From Uranotaenia lowii (taxonomy: Eukaryota > Arthropoda > Insecta > Diptera > Culicidae), in the NCBI RefSeq assembly GCF_029784155.1, contig NC_073692.1, positions 155,835,582-155,899,581 on the forward strand: 64,000 bases of DNA, read 5' to 3'. Of this stretch, positions 34,601 through 45,397 are shown one piece after another. A program made the translations under genes and the position numbers. Positions within the stretch are counted from its first letter, which is position 1; the number at the start of each line of letters is the position of its first letter. Below the pieces are notes generated by a model. It did not search any database. It was not told the origin of the DNA and saw only the letters and a program-made list of their open reading frames with translations.

Positions 34601-34851
34601 ACGACAGAAATTAAAAACAAATCGAACCAGCTGTTTTTGACAGTAAACAACTGCATGTGTGTTAGTGTAATAGAAATCGATAGAAACGAATCCTGCCTCT
34701 GAGCTTGATCGTTCTCGATTGGTTTCGATCGATTTCGATTGGCTTCATTGAACGTCAATTGGATTCGTTTCGATCACAACATTGGCTGAGTGAACAACAA
34801 TTTACCAATCGAAATCGATTGAAACCGATTTCAATTGCCTGTTGAACACGC

Positions 34852-35280
34852 TTGTTCTGCTCTCTGCTGTCGCGCAACCCGTGCAACGCTTGCTTCGATG
34901 CTGCTTTTGAATTTACCTACTGCTCAAACAAACGATACCACTAGCCGCGGGACTTGTCTGAACACGTTTTGACGCATGATGCACAATTTATTTCCAATTG
35001 AGCTTTCACTCTTTTTTTTTCTTAACACCTCTTGCGTTACTTATTAGGGGCTTTTATAGTTAAAGTTAACTCACATCCACAAACCAACAGTACCGCCTGC
35101 ATCACCAAATAATCCCGACTCGCAGCAACATGTTCGTTCCCGTACGCATACGCACAGATTTCATGTTTAAATAACAAATTCGTGCCTTGTTGGTTGTTTT
35201 TTTATGCCACTCCAAATCACCAAACCCGAAGATTTTCCAGGTAAAATATTTCTTTAATCGTTCAATTTCACTTTTAATCG
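34852..35280. other. Intergenic spacer
   Basis: Starts with a more complex segment (TCTCTGCTGTCGCGCAACCC) and grades into AT-rich DNA. No gene recognised. Confidence 0.4.
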
Positions 35281-35282
35281 TA

Positions 35283-36224
35283 CCGTCAACTGGGGCAACA
35301 TGCAACAATTTTCAACTTCAATGGCTTCTAAAAAACTTATGTTCACAGTTAATCGTATTCTTTATGCATCAAAAGTTTTAAGGATGCTGGGGCATCAAAT
35401 TGGCGTAGTTGAAAAAAATATTGGTTTCTTCAGTTATTTTTAATTTTCTAAAAACATGCGATTTTCACACTCCTTAGAAAATGGGGTAACTTGCAACAAT
35501 CTTTGTTTTAATGAAAAATCTTATGAACACGTACGAAAATTCATAGTTTTTAATATATTTGCGATGCTTTAAAGACTTTTACGCATGACAACATCAATTG
35601 CAGTAGTTTTTGGGTCTGTGAAAAGAAATTTTCACATTTTTTCTGAAAATAAGGATGCTGCATACATTTAGGGGTTAAATAATACTACAAAAAATTCTAC
35701 AAACTGAAATCATAAAAATAAATGTTTGGATGAATGAAATTTAAATGTTTAAATGTTTATATGTTTATTCCAGCACATGGAGACGAGATTTACAAGGTAT
35801 TTCTTTGATTTGCATTTTGTTGCATTTAACCCCAGACACCTAACTGAATTTTAAAAATATTAATTTTAAAAAATTGGGAGATTGTTCGAAAAATATTTTT
35901 ACACCAACAATGTTGGTATAACATGAGGAAACCTGGAAAAAGTTTGTAGGTTATTTTATCAAGCCGATCCGTCATACTGGGTAAAGTTTTTTTCGGCATC
36001 AAAAAATGTTAAAATTTGTACATTTATTGCTCGATTTTTCAAATTTTACAGAAAAATAAAAAACTTAAGACAACTAGCTTAAGATGCGAGAAATTATGTC
36101 ATCATCATTTTGTTATCATTAAAAGATAATTTTATTACAATACATTAAATTAAAAATTGATTCAATGTAGTGTTGTATAAATGTTGCATCGAATCCCGCT
36201 GTTGCATGATGCCCCGTTTGACGG
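35283..36224. mobile_element. 942-bp TA MITE, CCGTCAA ends
   Basis: The left end CCGTCAACTGGGGCAACATG and the reversed right end CCGTCAAACGGGGCATCATG, both continuing CAAC, are flanked by TA (35,281-35,282 and 36,225-36,226). Related motifs recur inside, such as GGGGTAACTTGCAACAAT near 35,484 and GTTGCATTTAACCCC near 35,829. Non-coding. Confidence 0.75.
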
Positions 36225-36770
36225 TATCAGAAATAGCAGCATAAAGACGAATTAAACAAACTATCCCAACCGGCGTTCCACAAAACCACACTTCAACATT
36301 TAATCTTGCTGAAAAAAACGCGCCACAAGCATTGATTGCACACAGATTTGTTTTACTTCAAATATATAGGTAATCGAATGTACCGTAATGAAATTCTTCT
36401 GAAAATCATCCAGAAAGCCGAAATGAAACATAACAAATTTTCAGTACCTATCACCCAAAGCAACAGAACAAAAACGCGGCGAGCAAAATAAATAGCCATT
36501 CGCGATGAAAGCATAAAGCAGACTCAACAATAAAAGTTTAGAAACTTAACAAATAATAAGATTAGGTCATTAAATAGATACATTTTTCTTTTTCAAAAAA
36601 ATGTAGTGCATTAAATCCAAAAAGGCCCATATAAGCAGAATAGGTTAGCAACACTTCGGACAAAAATTTTCTTCGAAATTTATTTGTGTGATCACGTCAA
36701 TATTATTCAAAAAAAAAAACCAGCACTAGGAAACTTTATTCGTAAAAGCGTTTAAATCTGGGGCGGGATT

Positions 36771-36910
36771 ATGGAACTCGAAACAATCGAGTTTCGTTCG
36801 ATTCGACCTACTTTGGCATTACCGATCTTGAACGAGCTCGATTCGATTGGAACGTTTTCTAGAGTACTAGATTTTCGAGTACTAAAACGTCAATTTTGTC
36901 ATTATGAATC
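36771..36910. promoter_or_regulatory. TCGA-rich left subterminal region
   Basis: Multiple GAACTCGAAAC, ATCGAGTTTCG, TCGATTCGA and TTTCGAGTAC motifs lie just inside the left end. Comparable motifs (CGAATCGAATAGG, GTTAAAACTCGAAACG, ATCGATTC) lie in 44,935-45,070 inside the right end. Their concentration at both ends suggests binding sites for the Myb-like protein or the transposase. Confidence 0.5.
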
Positions 36911-37146
36911 ATTGTGTCCGAGAATTTTTTGCTCGAAACGAAAACAAAAATCTCGACAGCTATAAAGTTTTCGACCGTTTGGATAATTTCGTGAAAATAA
37001 GTTAGTTTGCAGAAAATTCCAATTTTAAACGTATGGCTTGTGGTTTTCATCTAAAACGTAAGTAAATATGTCGTTGTTTAGTGTATTTTTACCGTATCTC
37101 ATGCATTTATTTTTGCTTTAGGACTATAAAATCGCCACGACAAATT

Positions 37147-38115
37147 ATGAGTGCCAATAACAATTGAATTGAATTTATGACGGATTTCATGGAGGAGAAT
37201 CCAAATCTCGCAAAAGGACTGTTGAAAACCAATGACGCTAAAAGGACTTCCCACAGATTATGGGAAGAGTTGAAAAATGGACTTAACGAGCGAGGTCCTC
37301 CTGCGCGGGGAGTTACAGAGTGGAAAAAAGTAAGTTAATTCATAACAGTGCCTGCTGATGTGAAACCCGGGATCTGAAATCTTTATTTTTTGTTTTACTT
37401 TATTTGTTATATGATTTTCTAAATTTTGAAAGCATTATGAGTTATGGTGCGTTTTTTCAAGATTGACGTTAAAAGTTATAAAAATATTATAAACAAAATC
37501 GATTATTGTGTGCTTGGTTTTCAACTGCACAAATAGTATACATTTTTTTATTACTTATGTGTGGGCGGATTATAAGTACAAGGTCAAGAACAAACTTTGC
37601 CACAACATAACCAGCGCAAACAAAACGGGAGGCGGTCCAAATAAAACCAAACAGTTGAATTTATATGAAGAAAGTGTGGTGAGATCTGCCGATCTGTTGC
37701 TGGTATTGCATCGGAAAAATCGTTTGGTTGCCGGAAGAGGCGTCTTCCGTCGTTAGATGAAATTTCGGAACCCTCCATGGAAGCTCGATCGAATGATGAA
37801 AATGAAGTTTTTGTTAATGAATATATGGCAGAAGAGTTGGGCGGCTTTCCTTCAGCTTCGGAGGAGACTGGACGTCTACGTGACATGGATACTGGAACTG
37901 GAGCTAGGACAAGTAAGCGGATTAATGGAAAGAAGGATAAGCCAGAATTTTTTCGAAGATACGTTGAAGCGAAGGAAGAATCGAACCAAACACAAAAAGC
38001 TCTGTTACAAATCAAGCAAGAAAGCTTGGAAATCAAAAAACAAATGCTTGAATTGGAGTTGAAAAAATTTGATTCCATCCAATCCAATCCAAGTATTCGA
38101 ACTGAAAGGAATTAA
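37147..38115 (+). pseudogene. Harbinger Myb/SANT-like DNA-binding protein
   Basis: Accessory protein of Harbinger elements that binds the transposon ends and helps bring the transposase to DNA. The likely start is the ATG at 37,147 (MSANNN), followed by an in-frame TGA and then IEFMTDFMEENPNLAKGL. The Myb/SANT-like domain is HRLWEELKNGLNERGPPARG, then TEWKK and, across an intron, VWADYKYKVKNKL. The intron donor is GTAAGT at 37,330. The expected acceptor before 37,559 reads TTAT where AG is needed, so splicing is probably lost. A frameshift near 37,735 separates the middle part from the C-terminal segment, which begins LPSLDEISEPSMEARSNDEN. The C-terminus (KPEFFRRYVEAKEESNQTQK, KKQMLELELKKF) is a likely coiled coil. 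It ends at the TAA at 38,113, about 90 bp from the end of the opposing transposase gene. Confidence 0.8.
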
Positions 38116-38504
38116 TACATTATTTGTTGTTCTTATTAATGAATATACATATTTATTTCTGCGTAAAATATTATCCCTGTAGTCAACAAAACTAGCATTC
38201 TTCATTTTAGTCAAGCAAAAAGTTTCTGATTGCGTCCCGAATTTTTTGGGCCCTTCTGTCTAATACACGATCATTTCGCATCTCAGCTGTTACTGATAAT
38301 TGATCCACGGGTAATAACATATAATCTAAATCAAATGCTACATTATAAGCAATACACATGTTTTGTAACGCACAACACACATTTATAATTGCTGAGATCT
38401 TCTTCGGACTGTATCGAAGCTTACGATCGGACGATAGACACCTCCAGCGAGATTTTAATACACCAATTCCTCTTTCTACCGAGCATCTGGCAGTGGAAAG
38501 TATA

Positions 38505-39449
38505 AGGGAGAATGAGGATACTTGATCCCTGGGGATACTTGATTCCTTAGCTATATCTCGAAACTGGAATGTCTTACAAAGATCAAATGTTCTAGAAAAA
38601 TGCGCCAAAATGAGCAAAATAACAATGCTTGTTGATTAAAAATTTTCAACAAAATAATTGTTTGAGTAATTGAACTTTGTTTGAAAAATTTCACAAAATG
38701 TAACTGGAAGATCTTTTTCCATCACTTTAAAATGTTCCTTACATGGGAAATTATGAAAAAAATATTTGATTCAATGTATCAATCGTTCGAGCGTAAAATG
38801 AACTTCATAATGCCATATTTTCAAAGCAATGGAAAACTCTCAACTTTTTCCAGAAAAAGTTTTCTAAAATGTTGATTATGGGTACAATTGATCCCCCTTC
38901 CAAACGGCATATTCTTCTTCTGAATTGATCGTTATGATTGCTGATTAAAAAATTACTAATATTTATCCAAAAACTAATATTTATCAAACAATTGTCTGAA
39001 GAAAAGAGCGAAAATAATTAATTTTCTCTTAATTATAAAAAATAGCGCCTTTAAGTATGCAATGATATTAGCGTTGAGACAAAGTTATAGAATTTTCTTC
39101 TTATCTCTGCTATAAATTGTGAAATGAGAACAAACATGACCAAAATAGTCAATTAACATCTTGGGGTTTTGATTGATTTTTATACAAGGATTAGGACTTC
39201 CTGAATAAAAGATCAAGTCTCCTTCAATAGGGGATCAAGTCTCCCCCAACTTCAGAAAAATCGCAATTTTTTTACTTCCACGAAAATGCTTCTAGTTCAT
39301 CAACGGGTTCAAGTATCGTTCTAATTTTTGGAGCATAGAAACTTGAAGTTACAAGCTGTCAGAAAATGTCAAAGTCGGCAGGTTGCTAAATTTTTCCAAA
39401 AAGATATGGTGAAAATAAGAAAAGGGGATCAAGTATCCCCACTCTCCCT
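38505..39449. mobile_element. 945-bp TA MITE inside the transposase
   Basis: The left end AGGGAGAATGAGGATACTTG and the reversed right end AGGGAGAGTGGGGATACTTG continue into ATCCC. TA flanks lie at 38,503-38,504 and 39,450-39,451. The interior repeats GATCAAGTCTCC and GGGGATCAAGT motifs near both ends. It separates transposase codons for GSGEEKFNS from those for STARCSVERG. Excising it with one TA leaves a one-base frame difference, so the host gene was probably already mutated or changed afterwards. Its ends resemble the 161-bp MITE at 20,041. Confidence 0.82.
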
Positions 39450-39945
39450 TACTGTTGAACTTTTCTTCCCCTGAACCATAATAAGCATTTCGGTATGGTG
39501 TTAACAGCCAAGGTGCTAAGCAATATCCACTATCACCTGAAATTCAAATCACTTCAATAAAATTTTTACGTTCACTGAGCTGTAAGCTTACCTAATAATC
39601 TAGATTCTCTATTCCGCAAGTTTTCTTCGAAAAACTCTCGCTCTGCACTCTTGTCCCACACAAATGAGTCGTGAGCAGCTCCACCAAAACGGGGATTTAT
39701 GGCCAGAATGCGATTGTTATGGTCGGTTATCTGTGGGTTGAAAAATATTATTCATGGGCAAAATTTTTTCAAAAACTAAAAAGTGTTATAGTTACTTACT
39801 ATCATGGCGTTGATACTGTGAAACCCTTTTCGATTAAAATACATGTGTTCGTCCTTTGTAGGTCTCAAAATGGGTATATGGGTACCATCGATACACCCTA
39901 CGACACCGGGTATCTTGAATTTATCAAAGTAGTGCTTTTTTGTTT

Positions 39946-39966
39946 CATTGAAGGAATGCGTATTTA
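39946..39966. repeat. Left target-site duplication of the 4.4-kb insertion
   Basis: The sequence TGAAGGAATGCGTATTTA (18 bp, extended to 21 bp by a preceding CAT) is repeated exactly at 44,367-44,387. It encodes transposase residues on the minus strand, so one copy is the duplicated target. Confidence 0.9.
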
Positions 39967-42900
39967 CAGACAGGTCGGCAACACTGCGAGGAAAAGACTG
40001 GTCGAGTTTCGGTCCGCGGAATTTTCTAAATTTACTGTATAAGTATTGCGTAGTTTTTGCGTTTAATGTCTGTTTCTAGAGTGAAAGTGAATTGTGTTAG
40101 CGTGTTTTGTGGAGTTGCAGAGTTTTAACTTGAGAGTGTTGAATAATTCACAATTTTCTTTCATGCATTTTGGCCTGACCTTAATGTGTTCAATTTTATC
40201 TGTACGCGTGTGTGCGTGTGTGCTGCTCGACGGAGCGCTGGTGCTACCGATTTTCGTGGTTGCTTCGGCGATGTTTTTTTTCTAAAAAAATAAAAGCTGC
40301 GGATTGTGAAGAGGTGAAGTTTTCTTAGGGATATCTGAGTGAGCAGGGAGTTATTTTAGGAGGCATTTGATTAGATGGTGATTAGCTGATAAATGACATG
40401 ATGCTTGAATGAAGAGGGGATAAGTATTTATTGAGAAGTTCGACTGGGTCAAGTATAATCGGCAGAAAAATAATGATTCTCTTCTGCGATGTTTTTAATG
40501 CGAGTGAGATGTGTCCGTGACAATATATTCCATGACACAAACCGGTAGAAGCAGCTTCCAGATAATTCCACATTTTGGCATTTGCGAAGTGGCGCTAGTG
40601 TAGCTTATTGTGAAGTGGAGCTGTTCTGTTACCGTAGAGGATCCTATCATCATGAACAAATAGAATTTCTACATAAAAGATAAGTACATGTTCTTACCTT
40701 TTTTATTATATCCTTTCTTAAATTATTCTCAAAATATCTTACATGTTAATAACATTATTGCCATAAAAGTACAACTCGATCCAGTCCCACCGACAAATTT
40801 AGGTCCATGTCTGAACTGCACAAATATAAAATATTCAACTTTAAGAAGAGGTCATGAAGTTTCGTTCATTTGAAATGAGACAACTTGCTGACAGTGTTGC
40901 CGGAAATTCAGAAAACAGTTAGTTTTTAATTTTTTATTCAATACCTAGTTTTTATAATATTAAATTATCAAACAAATTGAATATTCGGAAAATTTAGAAA
41001 AAAAAATTCTAACAATACTTTAAAATAAAAATATAGCAAGACAAAACTAATTCAGTTGTAAAAATGTATAAGGTATGTTATAAACTAATTTAACCATATT
41101 ATTTTTCAGCCAATCATTATCAATTCACCGGATGAGTAATTTTATTGTTATATTTTTCAGTTATTTTTTCTGTTATATTATTATTTGAAGACCTTAGGAT
41201 CAGATTGATGTAAGTGCTAAAATAATCAATTTTGAGTTAAGTATCCCAATCGATTCTTCATTTCAATCTAGTTAGTGCAAAATAAAATTTGGTATACTTT
41301 ATTCACATTTTTCCGAATTCAAACAGCTCTAATTCTAAAAATGTATAAAAAATCAAGCAACTTGTCAATCTTGAAACGCTTTTTCTAAAAACTAGCATTT
41401 GGATACTTACATCCTCGGATCCTAAGCGCATCATATACATAAATTTCAATACATACATACGTTTTACAAGTTCATTTTTTAGATTTAATTTTAGGTGATT
41501 TTAATGTGCGACAATGGAGTTATGAAACGATTTTAATCTTCTCTAGGACTTTCAGGGTGATTTATTTTTTTTATTTTTTTTTTAAATGCAAACATACGTT
41601 GAGTGCGGAGGCTTACCTTCATCCCTGCTAAAGCATGATGTGCACATAGTTCTTTGTTTTGCTTCTGTTTAACAATACCATAGTTTATTTCAGCTTTTGA
41701 AACTTGTAGTTAATAATTTCACAGTTATTATAATCGTAATTTCATGATCAATGGTGCCAAAATCAATAGTTGTGTGTTTCTGATTGTTTACCCTGTATTG
41801 CTGCGATGAAAATTATATCACATTAATTTAATTTAAATTTATTGTAGGTATCCATATTTATAAATTCACTATCACAAATTAACTTTTTTTCGTAAGGTGT
41901 TCTAGTTGTGTCTTTTCATTAAGATGTTCGTCACTCTGTATTTAATTTATTACATATGAGGCCCTTAGAGCCAAAGGGGTATAAGTGCATAAAACCTGAT
42001 TTCGAGAAAAAAGCACTTGAACTTCGTTGTGTTCCAGTAAATTCCATAGATATTTTTTATGATTTTTTTTCATGTGAATGATTTTTCTAAATAAAAACAA
42101 AGCATTTTACAACATTTTCCCAAAAAACAACGTTTATTTGACGTTTATTGAGGCGATACATATTTTTTAAATTTGGTACTTATACCCCTTTGGCTCCAAA
42201 CACATGCACTTATACCCCTTTGCCACCAAGTAAATTCACTTATACCCCTTTGCCACCAACAAATTTTCACATCCAGGTTTTTTGATCTTATTGATATGGG
42301 TAGGAAACCATAAATATTCATTGCTACAAGAGTCAATTAGTTTTCGTATAAATATATTTTTTGTTGTTTTGATGAGAATTATACTCTGGTACAGTAGGTT
42401 AAGAGATTTTATGGCTGAAGATCGACCTGGTCTTGGCAACTTCTACTAAATCTCTCCAAACAACGTTTTTTCATCTAGATTAGTTTATAATAATTCGTGA
42501 AAGGTATTTTCCTCTAAATTCCAATCACCACGTGTTTTGTACGTCTTTGCCTAATCAATTGGGTATTGGAATGGGACTTGCGGTCACTCTGAGTTGGTTT
42601 TTTACAGTAAATTAACGATAGGCGCTTCAATATTAACCCAATTATCTCGTACAAATACATTTTTTTTGTACTTTATAAGCCTTTAATCCGTGACACACTT
42701 CATATATCCAGAAATCAGGAATTTGTGATCCGCAAATTTGTTATTGAAATAGAAAAAATAATTAAATATATTAATTTTTTTTCTACTAGAATTATCACTA
42801 AATGCAATCAGATGAATCATAGTTGATGGTAAATTTTTAAACATCATCAGCTATTCAAAAGAAAAGTGAATTACATTAATTTTAAAATTTTTTGGTCCCG

Positions 42901-44366
42901 ATGAAAAAACATTACTTTCATGAAATCAAGTTAGGGTTGGTGGCAAAGGGGTATAAGTACATCAGTTTAATGAACTTTGGAGGCAAAAGGGTATAAGTGC
43001 AGCACTTATATCCCTTTGGCTCCAAACAAAATGGAAATTTCAGTTAGCACGATTTTTTCAACGAGATCTAAACATAACAAAATAGTGAAATAAAATTATG
43101 ATTAAAATAGCATATGATGATTGACAGTCAAGGATTCGTTCTAGATGGTTATCTCGATTTTTTCCATTTTGTCACTTATACCCCTTTGGCTCCAAGGGCC
43201 TCATATGAACATATTTTAATTACAAATGGGTTCTCATTTATATAAGGCCACATGTTGATTTGCTTTTTTTGTATAACTGCTCTTTAAAAATCATTAATAG
43301 AATTCTGTTTCCCAGGTCGTATCGCATCCTTATGTTTCTCTATCAGTTTTTATTACCTATTTCCATAAAACAATTCTTTTTAAATATTTGGTAAGATATG
43401 TTAGTTTTTATCTCTTAAAATTTAAAACAAGTGTTAGGGAAGGCGCAAACTTTTGAAACAGTTTCAAAACTTTTTGTTATATTAATTTTCCAAATTGTAA
43501 GGCTTTATTATTTTTACTGCTATACAACTTATGATTCATGATTTCACTCATTTGTATTTTCAGTTTCCAGTCTGCATAGTGTGAATTGCTTATTTGTAAA
43601 TTATTTTTTATATTATACTATTTTCGTTATCTTCAGAATCTAATATTCACTGGTTATTTGTTCCTAACACAGGTGTTTGGAGTTCATCAATTCAATAATT
43701 TATTCATTTATTTAAAAATGATGTAGACACATATTTTACATGGATTCTATTTCATAATATTTCATTATCATACATTATTTTATGCTAAATTATATTATAT
43801 TTCGTTACCATCACATATTATTCTATTTTTCATTATATAACTTTATTTATATCATTACATTATTCTTATTTACTTCATTACAATGTTTTACTTTATATCC
43901 ATTATTATTCCATCAAACGAATGGGTTCGGGGCATCAGGGTATCCTTCTTTTGCAAAAGGAACAGGTAGCGGTATGTGCTCGTTACCTGTTTCGAATACT
44001 GGACGTTTCTCAACTTATGTCAAGGGAATTTGGCATGACTGAGAAAAAGATAGTATTTGATTACTTTTTGCAAAATAAGGACGCACTCTTTTTTCGGAAG
44101 CTTTGGGGGCGGGATTATAATTTGCATGCTATCTTGGTTAGTCAACAACATGGTTATAGCTTCTCGAGACTTTTCCCCTTCTCACCCTGGATACCGTAAG
44201 TGCCTCTGTTTACGATTCTATTCCCTTGGCAGTCTCATTGAGTGGCTATGATTGTTTTGCGTGGTAACCAAGATGGACGCGCAGGTTATTTTTTTGGCCA
44301 TAACCGCGGCGCTGCCGCAAACCCAAAGTGGATACATACATACATACATACATACATACATACATA
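39967..44366 (+). mobile_element. 4.4-kb insertion with CATA tail, probable retroposon
   Basis: Flanked by 18-21-bp direct repeats, far longer than those left by DNA transposons or LTR elements but usual for target-primed reverse transcription. The 3' end on the plus strand is a CATA/TACA microsatellite (about 44,332-44,366), a tail type seen in some LINEs. The 5' portion (39,967-40,650) is GC-richer and could be a 5' UTR/promoter (CAGACAGGTCGGCAACACTG start). The 3' portion (43,915-44,330) is also GC-richer. The middle is AT-rich without any RT or endonuclease motif and holds a 1.25-kb MITE. I infer a non-autonomous or heavily degenerated LINE. The family is not recognised. Confidence 0.7.
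41957..43203. mobile_element. 1.25-kb MITE with iterated ACTTATACCCCTTTGGC boxes
   Basis: The terminal repeats TGAGGCCCTTAGAGCCAAAG and, reversed from the right, TGAGGCCCTTGGAGCCAAAG continue GGGTATAAGTG. TA (within CATATG) flanks both sides at 41,955-41,956 and 43,204-43,205. The box CACTTATACCCCTTTGGC, or a close variant, occurs at both termini and about six more times: near 42,177, 42,208 and 42,237 on the plus strand, near 42,935 and 42,980 inverted, and near 43,003 on the plus strand. Interior non-coding. Iterated subterminal boxes suggest transposase-binding sites. Confidence 0.78.
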
Positions 44367-45090
44367 CATTGAAGGAATGCGTATTTAATCCGATCCATTT
44401 TTCACAGAGGGTTTCTTCTAATAGAGATATTAATTCGCTAAATATCGTAAAAATGGTTGGCTGCGCCAATCCAAGCAAAAAGCTGGCTCCCACGTTGGTT
44501 TGATAGGATCCACTAGCTAGTAGATTTAAAGTGGCTGCCAATTTCAACGTAGAAGGAATAGCTGAGAATTACGAAGTTTGCGGGAACTCGGTTGTTTCAA
44601 GAATATTCTTGAAAGCTTCTCGACTCACTCTGAAATACTGACGAAACCTTGAAAAGCATGGAAATTGTTACTTCAATCCAATATACAAGCAGCTAAACAA
44701 GACTCACTGATTTTCATTCAGAGAAAGAGGATCACTTTTATCCCGCAGCTGACGTCTCTGTGGTGCAAGCATACAATCATCGTCACTGTCGCTTCCGTAG
44801 AAAAACATGTCGAGTTTCTTTTTTAAGCACTATCTTCGCAAAGTAATATTATTCGGAAAAAAATGTTCGGCGTTTAAAATAAATTCAGCAAATAAAACTT
44901 TTGTTTTTGTTAACAAACTCCAAAACTTGACACTTCGTTTCGAGATGATCTACTACCCGGTTTACTCGAAATCTAGTACGTTAGAATTTAGAACTCGAAC
45001 GAGATACGTAATATCGATTCTAATTCGATTCGAGTTAAAACTCGAAACGTATAGGTATCTCGAATCGAATAGGATTCATAATTTCACCCC

Positions 45091-45395
45091 TGTTTCTGAA
45101 TCACTTAAATACATATTTAGAAATGAAAATAAAAATAAGTGATAATTACAAAAGCTTTCTATCTGTTTAGAATTCGTGAATGTACACTTGAGTGCCCAAA
45201 TAAGCCGATTTATGAAAACCTTTTTTGATGCAAGCTTAAATTGTTCTTTGGCCTAGCACAAAGACCAATTATAAATTTAGGGGATCGGACCATGGAAAGA
45301 GATGGCTCAATTAGCCGGAATTTTGCATGTAATTATGAGAAATTCTGTTTGAAAAGTACATGAAAACTTAGTGTTTCCAGATGTTCTTAAGTCTC
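45091..45395. other. Spacer between Harbinger and LINE
   Basis: AT-rich, about 300 bases, no feature recognised. Confidence 0.4.
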
Positions 45396-45397
45396 TT

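Larger units (their letters stand above)
33592..34851. mobile_element. Inverted-repeat element carrying an MCM2 gene fragment
   Basis: Ends are GTGTGTTCAACA on the left and, reversed from the right, GCGTGTTCAACA. Both are followed by subterminal arrays of AATCGAAATC / GATTTCGATT motifs (33,610-33,680 and 34,705-34,835). The interior contains a copy of part of a cellular MCM2 coding sequence and a CAC-rich repetitive stretch. No transposase is visible. It looks like a non-autonomous DNA element that carries a gene fragment. The target duplication is not evident. Confidence 0.65.
38207..44808 (-). pseudogene. Harbinger (HARBI1-like) DDE transposase, four exons, split
   Basis: Minus-strand transposase of the PIF/Harbinger family. 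Exon 1 is 44,808-44,708 (MFFYGSDSDDDCMLAPQRRQ), with intron 44,707-44,648 (GTGAGT...AAG). Exon 2 starts at 44,647 (FRQYFRVSREAFKNILETTE, then KLAATLNLLASGSYQTNVGA and a stop between them). It is broken at codons for LNTHSFN by the 4.4-kb insertion and resumes from 39,966 as ETKKHYFDKFKIPGVVGCID with the first catalytic Asp in GCIDGTH, ending at 39,800. Intron 39,799-39,731 has GTAAGT and CAG. Exon 3 is 39,730-39,592 (FGGAAHDSFVWDKSAEREFF); intron 39,591-39,537. Exon 4 from 39,536 gives DSGYCLAPWLLTPYRNAYYG with the second Asp, is cut by the MITE, and ends with SVERGIGVLKSRWRCL (catalytic Glu) and NFLLD, stop at 38,207. The stop in exon 2 and the insertions make it inactive. Confidence 0.88.
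36760..45090. mobile_element. Harbinger transposon with nested insertions
   Basis: The left boundary is GGGGCGGGATTATGGAA at 36,760. The right boundary, reversed, is GGGGTGAAATTATGAA ending at 45,090. Both ends are followed by stretches crowded with TCGA-containing motifs. Two genes face each other: a Myb/SANT-like DNA-binding protein on the plus strand and a DDE (HARBI1-like) transposase on the minus strand, as is typical for Harbinger. The element contains a 945-bp MITE (38,505-39,449) and a 4.4-kb insertion (39,967-44,366). Subtracting both leaves roughly 3 kb, a usual Harbinger size. The 3-bp target duplication expected for the family is not clear. Both genes carry disabling changes. Confidence 0.85.

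Noticed and set aside
34387..34758. Open frame of 123 codons on the minus strand
   Set aside because: Product of CAC/GTG-rich low-complexity DNA.
37584..38087. Open frame of 167 codons on the minus strand
   Set aside because: Antisense to the Myb-like gene with its visible intron and coiled-coil C-terminus.
39671..40042. Open frame of 123 codons on the plus strand
   Set aside because: Antisense to Harbinger transposase exons 2 and 3 and runs through the insertion junction.
39974..40910. Pair of GGCAACACTG and CAGTGTTGCC as hAT ends
   Set aside because: The two motifs point away from each other in the wrong orientation for a transposon lying between them, and no 8-bp duplication is present.
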